From Powellomyces hirtus (Eukaryota; Chytridiomycota; Chytridiomycetes; Spizellomycetales; Powellomycetaceae): a DNA stretch of 64,000 bases. The stretch's first letter is position 1. Every line of letters starts with the position of its first letter. Where the stretch lies: assembly GCA_025526995.1 (NCBI GenBank), contig JAHLKG010000004.1, forward strand, positions 372,001 to 436,000. The letters are read 5' to 3'. Shown piece after piece: positions 23,248 to 34,110 of this stretch. The notes beneath the pieces were generated by a model that was not told the origin of the DNA, ran no database searches, and was given only the letters and a program-made list of their open reading frames with translations. The translations under genes were made by a program, and so were the position numbers.

Positions 23248-24780
23248 ATGACAGACCCCAACTTGTTCAAAAACGACGGTAATTTCCTGGCAAGGTTCCT
23301 ACAGCAGCAGAAGGAACAAGAACAGGAAAAGCCAAAAGAAACTCGGGAAGAGTCCATACCAGGAAAAAGTCGACCCCCAGCAAAGCCCTCATCATTCACC
23401 AGTCGCCGGCATGTGGGAGCTCTAAAACGGACAATCGCACCACCTTTCGAAGAGGGTGACGAGGATGTAGCATCGGACTCTTTGAGAACGGTGGAGAAGA
23501 AACCTCGATTGGGAAACAAACTTGATATCCGCTCTGGCTCGCAGTCAATACCTTCGCAACGAACTGACGTCGCGGACCTCCTGCAGCAAGAGGGAGACCG
23601 TCCACGCCTCACAGTAGAGAAACTACCATCAGTAGAGTTGTATGTGTACGGCATTTGGAGGCGATCCTGCGTTTGTGCAAGGAGATTTGTCCTTCGCTTA
23701 TCATTTGTCACCCAGTTCTGCTCGCAAATTGGAGGATGCGCATAGGGTCGATGCAGTTGAGAGAGCCGCTGCGATAGCAAGGGCTATTGCGCAGAGGCAT
23801 TCCCCGCAAGCTGCAGCGGAGAGGGGTGGAATCGAGGCCCAAGCTACATCATCGGAAAGTGGGTCAACGCCAAAGAAACGAAGTCGGTGGGGAGTTGGCC
23901 CATCCGCCGCCCAGCCGGATGTTGGGTCTAGCACCAGTGATGTTTCTCCAAGAACCGCCATGCATGCTTCTCACCATGTACAGCAACAGCGTGGATTGTC
24001 TAGACCGGCCCCGCAATATGCAACCTTTCACTCGGTGTATCAACCGGGAATGATACGTGTAGGAAGTCATTGGGCGTACCCAGAAGACGAAATTGTGGAT
24101 GATGTGGGAACGTATGAGCATAGGGTGAGCGGTATTTTAGGAAGAATGTCCACATCCACATCCACATCTTAACGTTTCTCTGATGTATGTACAGAAACGT
24201 GCCCTGGAAATCGAAGCGACGTCACAACAAAGCATGTCTCTTGCTGAACAAGCGGAAGCTGCGGGTGCGCATCATCTAGCGCACTTCATTCCCAACAACG
24301 TGCTGCAGTCCTTTGAAGCACAGGTCGAAGCCAAACGGGCCGCAAAGCCAATACCGAAGCCGGAAGATCACGCGGAACACAAGCTAGGGCAGACCAACAT
24401 AGGGTTCCAGATGCTCAAGAAGCAAGGGTGGAAAGAAGGTTCCGGATTGGGCAGCAACGGAAGTGGAGTGGCTGCTCCTATCAGTGCAGGATCATTGCGT
24501 GCCGATAAAGAAGGCCTTGGTCAGGGAAGGCCTGATGCTCTCGGGCAGGATGACGATGACTTTGATGTGTAAGTAGATGGGAGTCAAGTAGGCGTTGTGC
24601 AAAGCCATTGAGACTCTTACGCTATGCCAACCAGATATCGGAAGCGAATGATGCTTGCCTACAAATACAGGTACAATGGGCAATCTGTGCACTTTGACGA
24701 CTCTCATGCGTTCGCCCATTCTGATCTAAAGAGTTTGATGCAGGCCAAATCCACTCAATAACCCGCGGCGTCCATATTAA
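23248..24780 (+). CDS. SUGP1: SUGP1-like splicing factor with G-patch
   Basis: ATG at 23248 is preferred because NLFKNDGNFLARFLQQQKEQ aligns with the human SUGP1 N-terminal block. An in-frame ATG at 23155 would overlap the BolA start codon. Later exons: up to about 24123; 24195-24568; 24635-24670; 24744-24780. The junction near 23640 is unresolved, and a SURP-like block around FGGDPAFVQGDLSFAYHL is weak. The G-patch is clear: NIGFQMLKKQGWKEGSGLG and AGSLRADKEGLG. The tail [21 protein letters not shown] is diagnostic of SUGP1. The G-patch of SUGP1 activates the DEAH helicase DHX15 during branch-site recognition. It is nuclear; RKKP/KKRSRW-type basic stretches are present. Confidence 0.88.
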
Positions 24781-24923
24781 GCGAGGCACGCACAATGGTA
24801 CATTGAAACAGAGGTCTTATTACAAAAAGCAGATGTTCACGCCAAGAATGGTTGTTGCAATCGCCTGACGTAACACAGATGCGCTGGCCATCATCAGGAA
24901 GGCGTCCCTTTGCAGCAGCATTT

Positions 24924-27780
24924 CTCACGCGTTATCGTACGCATCAAACGTAGTCAACGCAACCGCGAATGCCTCCAGAGGTGTCATTGGATAACGAACA
25001 TCCAGCGTGAAATAGTCGGGCCCACATCGTCCAAACTGCATCACAACAAAGTTTTCTGAAACCGAAAGTTATGACATTAGTGAGTTTCGCGCATGAGGAC
25101 AATGCGGGGGCGGGGCGTGTCATCCTTTCCGTACCATTCTCAGAACCAATCAACTGGCAGTTCTTGATGGACGGTTGCGTGACCCGACCGCCAAAGTTCA
25201 GGCAATGTGACTGAGTGGCTTCGTTCCACCGCGGCGGCTTGTTTCTCAGGAAGAGCAGTTTGTCTGTGTTTTGAGTCTTCACGTCGGACATGATGTCTTT
25301 GGAATAGTCGTCCTAAAAGATATGATAGGGTCAGATGATGGACCCCTTGAATACGTACATAATAAGTGCCTACCGAGAGCTCGGTGATCGAGGTGGCGGG
25401 TATCGCTACCGACATTTCACGGGGAAGGACGGTTTTCGTCTGTTTTTGTTTACACATCAGGACGACCGAAAAACAGAATGAACCATGACATCCGAGCTGA
25501 CTTACGTAGCTGATGCATGCCAACTCGCGGAATCCCTTGTTTTCAGTCCGGGGATTGTACGAGCGGGCATCGAGCAGAACAAAGTTTGTGCGCTGGAAAT
25601 TGGCTCTAAAAATTCAAGGGACGGATCAGCCAACGAAGAAGGAAAAATACTCAAACCCATGCAGCGCATGGTGCACAAACTACCTACTTTAGCTTTGCCA
25701 CATAATGTTTGGAATCCTTGCTCATATCCAGCTGACTGGAGGAGATCACGTAATTGACGCTCTTTGATTTCTTCCGTTTCCGAGCGGCCAGGAGGAAACT
25801 TTCGTCGGCTTGGTTGTAGAGGTAAAACGTGGGATGAGATTTGTCTAGGATGTTCTTCTTGCGATAGAGCTTGCAGCGGAGAATGAATTCTGGTGGGAGG
25901 CGGCTGGAATTGTGAGAGGTATTGGAAAGTTAGGACTGGCATGACGACGAGCTAGCGAAAAAGCAGAATGAAACGTACAAGAAGATTTTGACGCCTACGA
26001 GACTCGGGTTTGTCGCAACGCCAATAGCGTCGGCGCCGAAACACATTGTCCCAGGAGCGTTGGCTGTCGCAGTCATGGGGGCAATTCCCTCTCCCTTTTC
26101 GGCCTCCTCATCCTCATCCGGCTGTTCCACCGGCTTTTCTTCTTCCTGCTTTGCTGTTTCCTTCCGACGATCCCGATCCTTTTTTGGTACTTTGGGGGGC
26201 TTGGGCTCCTCTTCCACTACTTTTTGCTCTTCCTCTTCTTCCTCCTCGTCCTCGTCGTCTTCTCCCTCAGGCGCCGCAAAGGCCAGGGTTGCGCGCGGGG
26301 GTGGTTTGGGTTCTCGATGCTTCTTTTTGCGCGGGACAGCTGCGATGCGTTGGCCAACGGCGTGCAGGGGCGTGTCTGGCTCAGCATCATTGTCGTGACT
26401 TTTGAAAAAGTCTTCGTCTTCGTCGGGGTCGTACGGCTTGGCAAGCTCGCGTAGTTGTGCGGCTGTCAAGGGTTCGGGTGCGGGTGTCGCTGTCATTGGC
26501 GAGAATGGGGAGGGTGCTGGCTTGGGGGCCTGGACGGTGATGGCGGTTACAATTGGCTTCAGAGTTGAGGCGGCTGAAGAACTGTTTGCGGCAGATTGTT
26601 GCTGTTGCTGCTGCTGTTGCTGGAGCAATCGCAACGCTTCAGCGGCAGATACAGCTCCAGCAGGGGCAGCTGCTTGTCCCTCAATCTCCTTTTTCCGGTT
26701 CATAAAGTTCATAAACTCGGATGCCTCCAAATTGTCATAATCGCTATCTGTTGTTGTTGTCGTCACGTTGCCGCCGCTCACAAGACTGACGGGCCGCATG
26801 GAACTTGCGCTGACCGGACGGTTAGCAAAGCTCATGCTGACGGGTCGAGCCCGGCTCTCAGTCCCGATCGAGCCCCGACTGATGGACCCATTCCTCGGCG
26901 CTGGCTTGTCCATTGACAGAGTAGCAGTGGAAATAGGACCGGAAGCAACGGTGTTTCTCCTGAGCATGAAGTTTTCCGGTAAGGCTGCAGCGCCGCCCCA
27001 CGGTCGCGAGTCTCCCGCTGCGTCGGCGGGCGTGACAACGTCGGCTGCACGGACGGCGTCGCTGTTGATCTGTTCATCGGACCCAGAATCCGTGAGCGTG
27101 TCCTTTACAGATGTTGCCTTTACGGAATTATCGGATCCCGTATGTCTATTGGAAAGACTTGATCGATTGCTTCGAGCGTTGTCCCGATCATTGGAGGGTT
27201 CGCCATCCACTTCATTCACTGGCTCTTCGACACGGGGAGCTTTGGCCTCCCGACGAGCTTCACTTCGCGAGACCTTTGACGCCGACGGTGGGACCGGCTG
27301 AATTTCCGGCTCCTCCTGTTCAACTCCTTCAGAAGCAGCAGCTCCCCCGGATGCATCAGGTCTCGAACGGGATTTGGATGACTTGGATGACTTGGCACCA
27401 AGGTCACGGCCTTCCTTCTTTCCTCCTCCTCCGTCGGTCGACGCCTTGAGCTTTATGTAAGCCTTGTATCGGCGTGCTAGTGTGCCAAGAAACTTAATAC
27501 TAGAAGGTACAAGGATATGGTTGTGCACGCAGGAAAGCATACCAATGGCCTTGTCTGCCAAGATATCCGGCTTTTCGGGTTTTCTCCCCTCTTTGCTGGC
27601 AAATGCTCGTTCCCACTCTTTCAGCTCGCGCTTAAGGTCCCTGATCTGGGACTCCAGTTCATCGTCTGCTCCTTCGACATTGCTTGACCGAACCTGTGCT
27701 GCATCGTAGCGTAAGTTTGAATGCTTGTGACACTGAGCCAAGCGCTTTAGTATCTTCTTATTACCAGTATCTACAGGCAT
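24924..27780 (-). CDS. Tubby-family protein with long N-terminal extension
   Basis: The minus-strand start MPVDTGNKKILK is at 27780 and the stop at 24924. The C-terminal Tubby domain is assembled from several exons: LPPEFILRCKLYRKKN, FYLYNQADESFLLAARKRK, ANFQRTNFVLLDARSYN, LRNKPPRWNEATQSHCLNFG, GRVTQPSIKNCQLI and GPDYFTLDVRYPMTPLEAFA. Tubby domains bind PI(4,5)P2 through a basic groove; animal TULPs deliver receptors to cilia. The extension of about 590 residues is low complexity, with acidic and Lys/Glu stretches and a 9-Gln run (26597-26626). Near residue 50 it has LKRELKEWERAF..EGRKP..DI, continuing to ARRYKAYIKLK once a 66-nt in-frame intron (27477-27542) is removed. This resembles the Sld2/RecQL4 and FAM13 motif. 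Divergent from the TTF1-like gene. Confidence 0.9.
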
Positions 27781-28753
27781 ATTCTCTCTTTATTACAAGG
27801 GTGGGTTCAATGAAACTTTTAACTGGGAGTTGCGAAGATGAGGATGTGAGAAGTTGGAATGGAAACAGAGTGCGTGGGGTGAATGTTGCAAAGTACGCAG
27901 AGACAGTCAAAAGAGCTACTCAGGAAACTGACAAAACTTTTCCTTGCCATTGACAGTGCGTGTCCTTTTCCCGCTTACTTGACACGCGCGTCGCGCGCGC
28001 AGATGAACGCGCTCCGAAGTCTGGATTTGGATGATTTGTGACAATACTACCAGGGATATAGGTTCCACAACTTCCTCTCATTCATAAGAGTCGTTGCCAT
28101 GTCTATCACCCCGTCATTTGTTGCGCCAATAGTTGAAGTCGCTGCCGCGGCTATTTGAAGTTGAGCGTGATAGGGCAAAGGTGCAGAGTGCCGCACGCAC
28201 GGAGAATATAGCCGGTGGTGGCTAACTGAACATCTTGCATATGACACCTGTAGTATCAATGCCCACGCATTCCCACAGATCTTAACCATCACTTTACTCA
28301 AAATTGGACAGTGCCAGTTTAAACCTAAGGAAGGTCTTGGCAAGGCGAGACGGTTCTTCAATCTGGTTAGGAATATGCTCCTCAAAACGCCTGATATGCT
28401 CATACAACAAAGGCTGCAGCCAGATTACATTGCTCCTCGACTTGAATAGAAGCGTTTGCCATTCTCTTTTTAGCACGGGCTTCCCTCAGCGATCATACTA
28501 TTCGCTGTCATGGCACCAATTCCAAGACAGTCTCAGAACAGTTAGGGCTTCTTACGTAAGGCTCATTGGATCCAATCTATCCATTCCAGCCACCTCCTGG
28601 AAAAAGTGAAAGGAGAGAAGTTGCTCCTGTTCTCCAAAACTATTGAACGAACAGAACGTGCTTGTCATTTCAATTGAAATCACAGCAGAAAGTTTAGTCT
28701 GCTTCTACAACGGCAAGCTTGCGCAATTACCCCCCATTCGTTTCCCAACTAGC
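27781..28753. promoter_or_regulatory. Divergent region between Tubby and TTF1-like genes
   Basis: About 970 bp without supported coding sequence. It must contain both promoters. A GCGCGTCGCGCGCGC stretch lies near 27986-28000. No TATA box is evident. Confidence 0.4.
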
Positions 28754-31447
28754 ATGGAGACCGTCAACTCTGAGGCTACAGGTAAGGAGGTGACGGCGCC
28801 CCCTCCGCCTCCAAAAGCAAAGGTTCCTCGACGAGCCACTGGACTTCAAGTGCTGCAGAGGAACAATCGCGCACTCAACACTGCGGCGGCACCACCCATG
28901 TTCATTGTGCCTGAAGACGACAACCGTCCTCCGTCCAACGTATTCACCCACCACGGCAATCACAAAGAGCACGCAGAATATCTTGACTCGTACACTCAGG
29001 GTCAATTTGCCCGGCGCGAACGTGAAGCCATTGATGTTGCCGTCAAGGCCTATCTACAGGAACACAACATCCCCCAGGAAGACCTTTCGAAGCTGATCAG
29101 ACGCAAAACGCCGAAAACATCTCATGGCCTGCTAGTCGACAACCCGTATCGTGACCAAAAGTACAGCAACTGGATCAGAAACATCCTTGTAGGGTCGAGA
29201 GTCAATCGCACTCTTCTCCAACTTCACATTTACCTCAAGCGATCGTATTCTTCCGAGACTCATGGGGTTGTAATGGACCCAGCAGTCGGTTTCGTACAAA
29301 GGAAAATGTGGACACCTGAGGAAGACGCCAGACTGCGGGAGCTCGTCATGATCAAAGGACCGCGGTGGGAAGAGATAGACCGAGAACTCGGAAGGGATCT
29401 GTCTCGGCTGCGTTTCAGAAAACTGGAAGAGTTGGACAGGATTGGACCAGTGAAGAGGACGCAGTGGTCAGTTCAAGAAAAACAAATACTCGTGAGCTCC
29501 ATCAAAGAGATCATGGCCCGTGAGGGTTATGAAAGACCGCAGGAGGTTTCGCAGTGGGTGGAAATTGCAAAGAGGTTGCCCGGTCGCAGTGCGAACGGTG
29601 TTCGATTGCACCTCAGTTCACATTTCCTTGATCTGTGGGGCGCAAACAATGGCGCTTCTGGGCAGGAAAAGCGAACATGGACGGCTAGTGATGAAAAAGA
29701 GTTGCTCACTCGGATAGTTACCCTGTACGAGAATGCGGAAGACGTATTAGAATTCCATTGGCCTACCATCGCAGGGTCCGAATGGGAAGGAATCCCGCCA
29801 CTGTTTTTCACCAACCGACTCAAAATTGCACGAGCGAGGGTTCCCGATGTCGAGAATTATGGTTTTATTGAATCCATACGAGCTGCACTGTCGTTCGTAC
29901 CAGAAAAGCTAAAGGACGAATTGAGGGATGTCCTGTGGAATGCCAACGATGAGCGCGAACTCCTCTCACGGATACAGACCCAATTTCCCCATGCAGAAGA
30001 CACCAGCGACGTGGATTGGACAAGTTTTATCAGCGGTGCCTGGTCAGAGATAGGAGCGGATCATTTCTTGTCTCGATGCGAATGGGCAAGGTCTCGAGTT
30101 CCCAATCTCCATCAGTACGGGTTCATTGAGTCGGTGCGTCTCGCATATGACCTGGTTCCCGCAACGTTTCCAAGAAGCGTACGGCGCATATTGAAAAGCG
30201 GCAACCCTCGATTCGTCTACAAGGATGACGTGGACTTCCAGTCTGCAGAGTGGGTCGAAGGGGAAAGCGATGATGATGTTGCTGTGACTGGTTTCGAGCA
30301 TATGAAGGATGGATTCTTTGAAGCCAAAGAGCTGGAACAAGCAACATTGACACCTCATCGAGGAGTTTCTTCATTCGAAGACGCAGAGCCAACACCGCTA
30401 CCTGCGACCCCGCCACTTCTGCATATTGATGACATGGCTCCAGACCCAAACGAGGACTTCAAGGCGTACGAAAACGCCACGGAGGCAGCTGCTTTCTCCG
30501 CTCCGTACCATCTACACGCTGATGTCACATTGGGAATGCCAGAAGAACAGCAAGAGGCAGAGGCGGATGCGACCGCTGGCGCCGAAAAGAAGCAAAAGAA
30601 GAAGCGAAAACGAAAAACGGGAGAAGCTCTCGCTGCAGAAGGCAACGCTGAATTAGATGCAAAGACACCCCTAGTTACTCCTGATCCACCAGCTGTGGAG
30701 GAGGTCGAAGCTTCGCCAGCTACCGAACAGTCGAAGAAGAAGAAAAAGAAGAAGCAAAAGGATTCGGCAGTTGAACCTTCCGCGAGTTCGGATGTTCTGG
30801 TAGAGAATGCAAACACTCCTCTCGTAATTCCTAATCCACCACCTGTGGAGGAGGTTGAGGCTTCGCAAGCTACCGAACAGCCAAAGAAGAAGAAAAAGAA
30901 GAAGGAAAAGGATTCGGCAGTTGAACCTTCCGCGAGTTCGGATGTTTTGGTAGAGAATGCAGACACTCCTCTCGTAATTCCTAATCCACCACCTGTGGAG
31001 GAGCTTGAGGCTTCGCAAGCTACCGAACAGCCAAAGAAGAAGAAAAAGAAGAAGGAAAAGGAGTCGGCAGCTGAACCTTCTGGGAATTCCACTCCTCTTC
31101 TTGTGACTCCTGAGCGACTGGCTGAGGAAGCGGCTGGCGCGTGGCAGGCTAGCGCACAGCCGAAGAAGAAGAAAAAGAACAAGCAACCGGACTCGGCAGC
31201 TTTCCTTTCCGCGGCGTCGGCAACTGTACCAAGCACGGAAGAGCCGGATGCTCTCACCGTAAAAGCAACAAAGAAGGAGAAGAAAGAGAAGAAGGAGAAG
31301 AAGGAGAAGAAGAAGAAGGATGCTCCTGGCGATGCGAATGCGGCTCCGTCCGGTACTGCGTCGAAGCGCGCGATTGAAGATACTGAAGCTGAGCCAAAGA
31401 AGAAGAAAAAGAAGAAGAGCAAACATGCTGCCGAGGCTGATGTTTGA
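28754..31447 (+). CDS. TTF1/Reb1-type Myb DNA-binding protein
   Basis: ATG at 28754 begins METVNSEATGKE; upstream in-frame sequence to 28643 lacks ATG. The protein is 897 aa without introns. The central region (about 180-500) holds Myb/SANT-like repeats: RKMWTPEEDARLRELVMIKG with PRWEEIDRELGRDLSRLRFR, RTQWSVQEKQILVSSIKEIM with QWVEIAKRLPGRSANGVRLH, and RTWTASDEKELLTRIVTLYE with HWPTIAGSEWEGIPPLFFTN. This arrangement matches the Reb1/TTF1 group, which binds terminators downstream of rRNA genes and blocks forks. The C-terminal 300 residues are lysine-rich, with seven-lysine clusters and 50-residue tandem repeats, and probably serve as nucleolar localisation. Exact target sites unknown. Confidence 0.8.
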   Translation: METVNSEATGKEVTAPPPPPKAKVPRRATGLQVLQRNNRALNTAAAPPMFIVPEDDNRPPSNVFTHHGNHKEHAEYLDSYTQGQFARREREAIDVAVKAYLQEHNIPQEDLSKLIRRKTPKTSHGLLVDNPYRDQKYSNWIRNILVGSRVNRTLLQLHIYLKRSYSSETHGVVMDPAVGFVQRKMWTPEEDARLRELVMIKGPRWEEIDRELGRDLSRLRFRKLEELDRIGPVKRTQWSVQEKQILVSSIKEIMAREGYERPQEVSQWVEIAKRLPGRSANGVRLHLSSHFLDLWGANNGASGQEKRTWTASDEKELLTRIVTLYENAEDVLEFHWPTIAGSEWEGIPPLFFTNRLKIARARVPDVENYGFIESIRAALSFVPEKLKDELRDVLWNANDERELLSRIQTQFPHAEDTSDVDWTSFISGAWSEIGADHFLSRCEWARSRVPNLHQYGFIESVRLAYDLVPATFPRSVRRILKSGNPRFVYKDDVDFQSAEWVEGESDDDVAVTGFEHMKDGFFEAKELEQATLTPHRGVSSFEDAEPTPLPATPPLLHIDDMAPDPNEDFKAYENATEAAAFSAPYHLHADVTLGMPEEQQEAEADATAGAEKKQKKKRKRKTGEALAAEGNAELDAKTPLVTPDPPAVEEVEASPATEQSKKKKKKKQKDSAVEPSASSDVLVENANTPLVIPNPPPVEEVEASQATEQPKKKKKKKEKDSAVEPSASSDVLVENADTPLVIPNPPPVEELEASQATEQPKKKKKKKEKESAAEPSGNSTPLLVTPERLAEEAAGAWQASAQPKKKKKNKQPDSAAFLSAASATVPSTEEPDALTVKATKKEKKEKKEKKEKKKKDAPGDANAAPSGTASKRAIEDTEAEPKKKKKKKSKHAAEADV
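30664..31110 (+). repeat. In-gene 150-bp tandem repeat (50 residues)
   Basis: Three units have a period of 150 bp (equivalent positions 30681, 30831 and 30981) and encode TPLVxPxPPxVEExEAS, then ATEQ, a seven-Lys cluster and SAxEPS. Units two and three are almost identical and unit one is more diverged, suggesting recent expansion. Confidence 0.9.
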
Positions 31448-32041
31448 AGCGCCCGGACTTGTTTTTAGCCTTATGTTCTGTATATAGTTTCAGACACCCT
31501 ACTCATTTCACATTCCCTTCTTGCGGTGCAGTATCTCCCTAAATAATATCGGTTTTCCTCTTGACTTCGTCAACGCACCGTTTGATTTCCAATCTTCGAG
31601 TGGCCTATGTATCTCGCGCTAAATTTTAAGACGCAAGACGCGTTTTCGGTGAGATGGAAATGAACACGCGGCTTGTTTGTGTGACGCGGTGCGGCCTCCT
31701 TGCGACCCTCCGCCCATCTGACTCACGCGACGGCTCCTAACCTCACGCGACAACATCCCTCTTTCAGAAGAGTTCAAACGTGGACGACTTTCTCACAACA
31801 AATGATCCATCGATTCTGGTGTTTTTACCTGCTCAAAGTTTATATTTGACCTTAAAAAAACCACATTTTAGTTGAGCAGCAAGAAAGGACTTTCCCGCAT
31901 CAATAGAGGAACAAATTTGATCGGTTCCCACTTCGAGCGCAGTTACCGAGGGACGTTTGACAGCACTGGAGGACATTCCCACTCTTTGTTGGCCGAGTGG
32001 GCTCCTTCCATTCCTGTCAACCTGAAGAAGCCGGACTCCAA
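31448..32041. other. Intergenic region, no gene seen
   Basis: 3' flank of the TTF1-like gene and 5' flank of the coiled-coil gene. CACGCGAC-like elements repeat near 31725-31750. Confidence 0.4.
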
Positions 32042-33848
32042 ATGACGGTGTCTTCGGGAGACAATGTCGAGTTCACAGCGTGGGACGGACCACCGCCCAA
32101 CTATTCTCACCTGCAACCTCCAGGGCAGACAAGCGACTCCGACTATGTGGTTTCAAGTATGGCTGTTTCCCTTATTCAGTCATTTTGAGATTGATTGAAA
32201 CTGACAGGACTCCGCCCTGAAAAGGTATCAGCAACGCAATTGACGACGAGGTACGGTCTATTCGATCACTCACCAGTGCCTCGAGGCGGCGAAGCGCGCT
32301 GTTGTTGGACTTTAACGGCGATGTGGACGGTATGACTGAGGAGCACCTTAAAGGCAAATTGAAGGATGCGTTGGGCGATCTGAAAAAGAAGGAACGAGGT
32401 AAAGACATGCCCTTCGTCGGGAACATATGCATCTTCCCGTCCTGAACACTGATTGATCTTTATGTGTCTATCTATCAGATCTTGAGCTTGCCGCCGAGAT
32501 AGGCCAGCAGCTCGTTGCAGTCAACAACTCGCTCATGGCCGAGTACCAAGAACTGCTGCACAGACAAAAGTCCAATTCATCGTTACGGTCTCAAAAAAGC
32601 GGCATCCTCCCGCGCGTCTCCTCCATCAGTTCCATCAAACAAGTGAGCCGCCAACGACGCCGTCCATCACTCCAATCCCTCAATCCGGACGCCCCAGCGG
32701 TAGTCCGTGCCGACGCATCAGCCATCTGCTCCCTATCTCCCACATCCCCGACCTCCCGCTCTTCCCTCAATCGACGGTCCATGAACGCAACGGAACAGCA
32801 TTTGAACGCCCAGCTGGAAACACTGGAAGCCAACCTGGTCGACTCGGAACGCATGCATCGCCACGCAATCAACAATCTGCGACGCAGCAACGCGAGCCTG
32901 CAAGACCAACTGCGCGCGACTTTGCAGGATCTGCGAGATGCCGAGGCGACGCATGCGCAGGCGGTGTGGGTCCTCGAACGCGATCTGGACCAACTGCGAG
33001 AGGAGTTGCAGGTCACGACTCAGGCTGCTACGGACCTCGAGACGGATCGGCGACGCTTGATTCGCGAACAGATGGAAGTCCGTCGCGACAGCCATGAAAT
33101 GGAGCGCAACGATCAGGAGATCATTCGCGAGCTTCACTTGAAAATCAAGCGTCTGGAGTCACGCAACGCCAAACTTTTGGTAGGAAAGCGGGAAGCCGAC
33201 CGTCGGAGCGCGATGCAAACGGTGGAACTCGAGCAACTGGCCAACCATGTCAGGGGCTTGGAGGACCAAGTGGAGCACGCCAACAAGTTAAAGAGCCAAT
33301 GTGCGCAGCAGCAGATTGAGATTCAGCAGCTGCAAGAGCAATTGGAAGAAATGCGCGCGCGGGAAATTGAATTGGCAGAAGAGGAGCTTGCGTTCGGAGA
33401 CGGGGAAGAGGTGTCGTCTGGCGACGAGAGTATCAGATCAGTTGACCTGGGTCAAGAATGGGACTGGACGAAATGGATCGAGAGAACCACCACCCGGTGC
33501 TGGGAGATTGACGTTGCGGGTCTCAAGTCCGAGGTAACAAGTCAAATATCACCTCTATCTTATCTCATCCGTGGGCTCATTGTGTTTTGATTTCAGATTG
33601 CCAACCTGCAAGAAAACAGAACACAGGCATATCTCCGTTTGCAAAACAATCTCGCCTCATGCCGAAAGCAAGTCGTCAAAAACACACCGAAACACATCGC
33701 CTCCCTCGCTACCATGATTGGCACCGTAGTACCAGGGCCTGTCGTTGGCCTGGCCACCACGGTCGCCAGAGGAGTTCAACATGGCTTCGAAAAGCGAGTC
33801 ATAGGCTTCGATAGTACCGACGAGCGTCGCAGCCTAGGGCCAGACTGA
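32042..33848 (+). CDS. Coiled-coil protein with a BICD/Spindly-type CC1-box
   Basis: Four exons close in phase: 32042-32156, 32225-32398, 32479-33533 and 33597-33848, giving 531 aa. Residues about 85-125 read LGDLKKKERDLELAAEIGQQ then LVAVNNSLMAEYQELL. This matches the CC1-box of dynein adaptors (BICD2, BICDR, Spindly, TRAK/HAP1), whose AAxxG core binds the dynein light intermediate chain. A Ser-rich segment follows, and then about 230 residues of heptad-rich coiled coil (250-450), acidic EEELAFGDGEE and SGDES stretches, and a non-coiled C-terminus with hydrophobic IASLATMIGTVVPGPVVGLA. A role as cargo adaptor for dynein-dynactin is inference from the motif and layout. No closer family is recognised. 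Confidence 0.7.
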
Positions 33849-34110
33849 ACTTATTGTCGGCTGTCGGCTGGACATCGTTTGTCAATCTCGCTTGCTTCTG
33901 GAGTCGGTATTATGTACAGTATATAGGGTTGGTAGTTAATTTCGGAGCAAGTTTGGATGTATAGTGGCTTTTCTCTGCACACAAGTTATGTTTTGTTATT
34001 TTTTTTTTTCTTATAATGGCTGCATGTTGAAGAAAAAAGTTCATTCTTTGCAAATAATAAATAGCGTGTGCAGTGTAGGGCAGTGTAATGTAGTGTATCA
34101 GTGGGCGATC

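Noticed and set aside
26200..27300. Plus-strand Ser/Leu/Pro-rich frames opposite Tubby
   Set aside because: Mirror of the Asp/Glu/Lys-rich low-complexity extension; no motif.
30355..31422. Long antisense frame of 355 codons, Phe/Ser-rich
   Set aside because: It is the shadow of the lysine/glutamate-rich tail of the TTF1-like gene; AAG/GAA codons read as CTT/TTC on the other strand.
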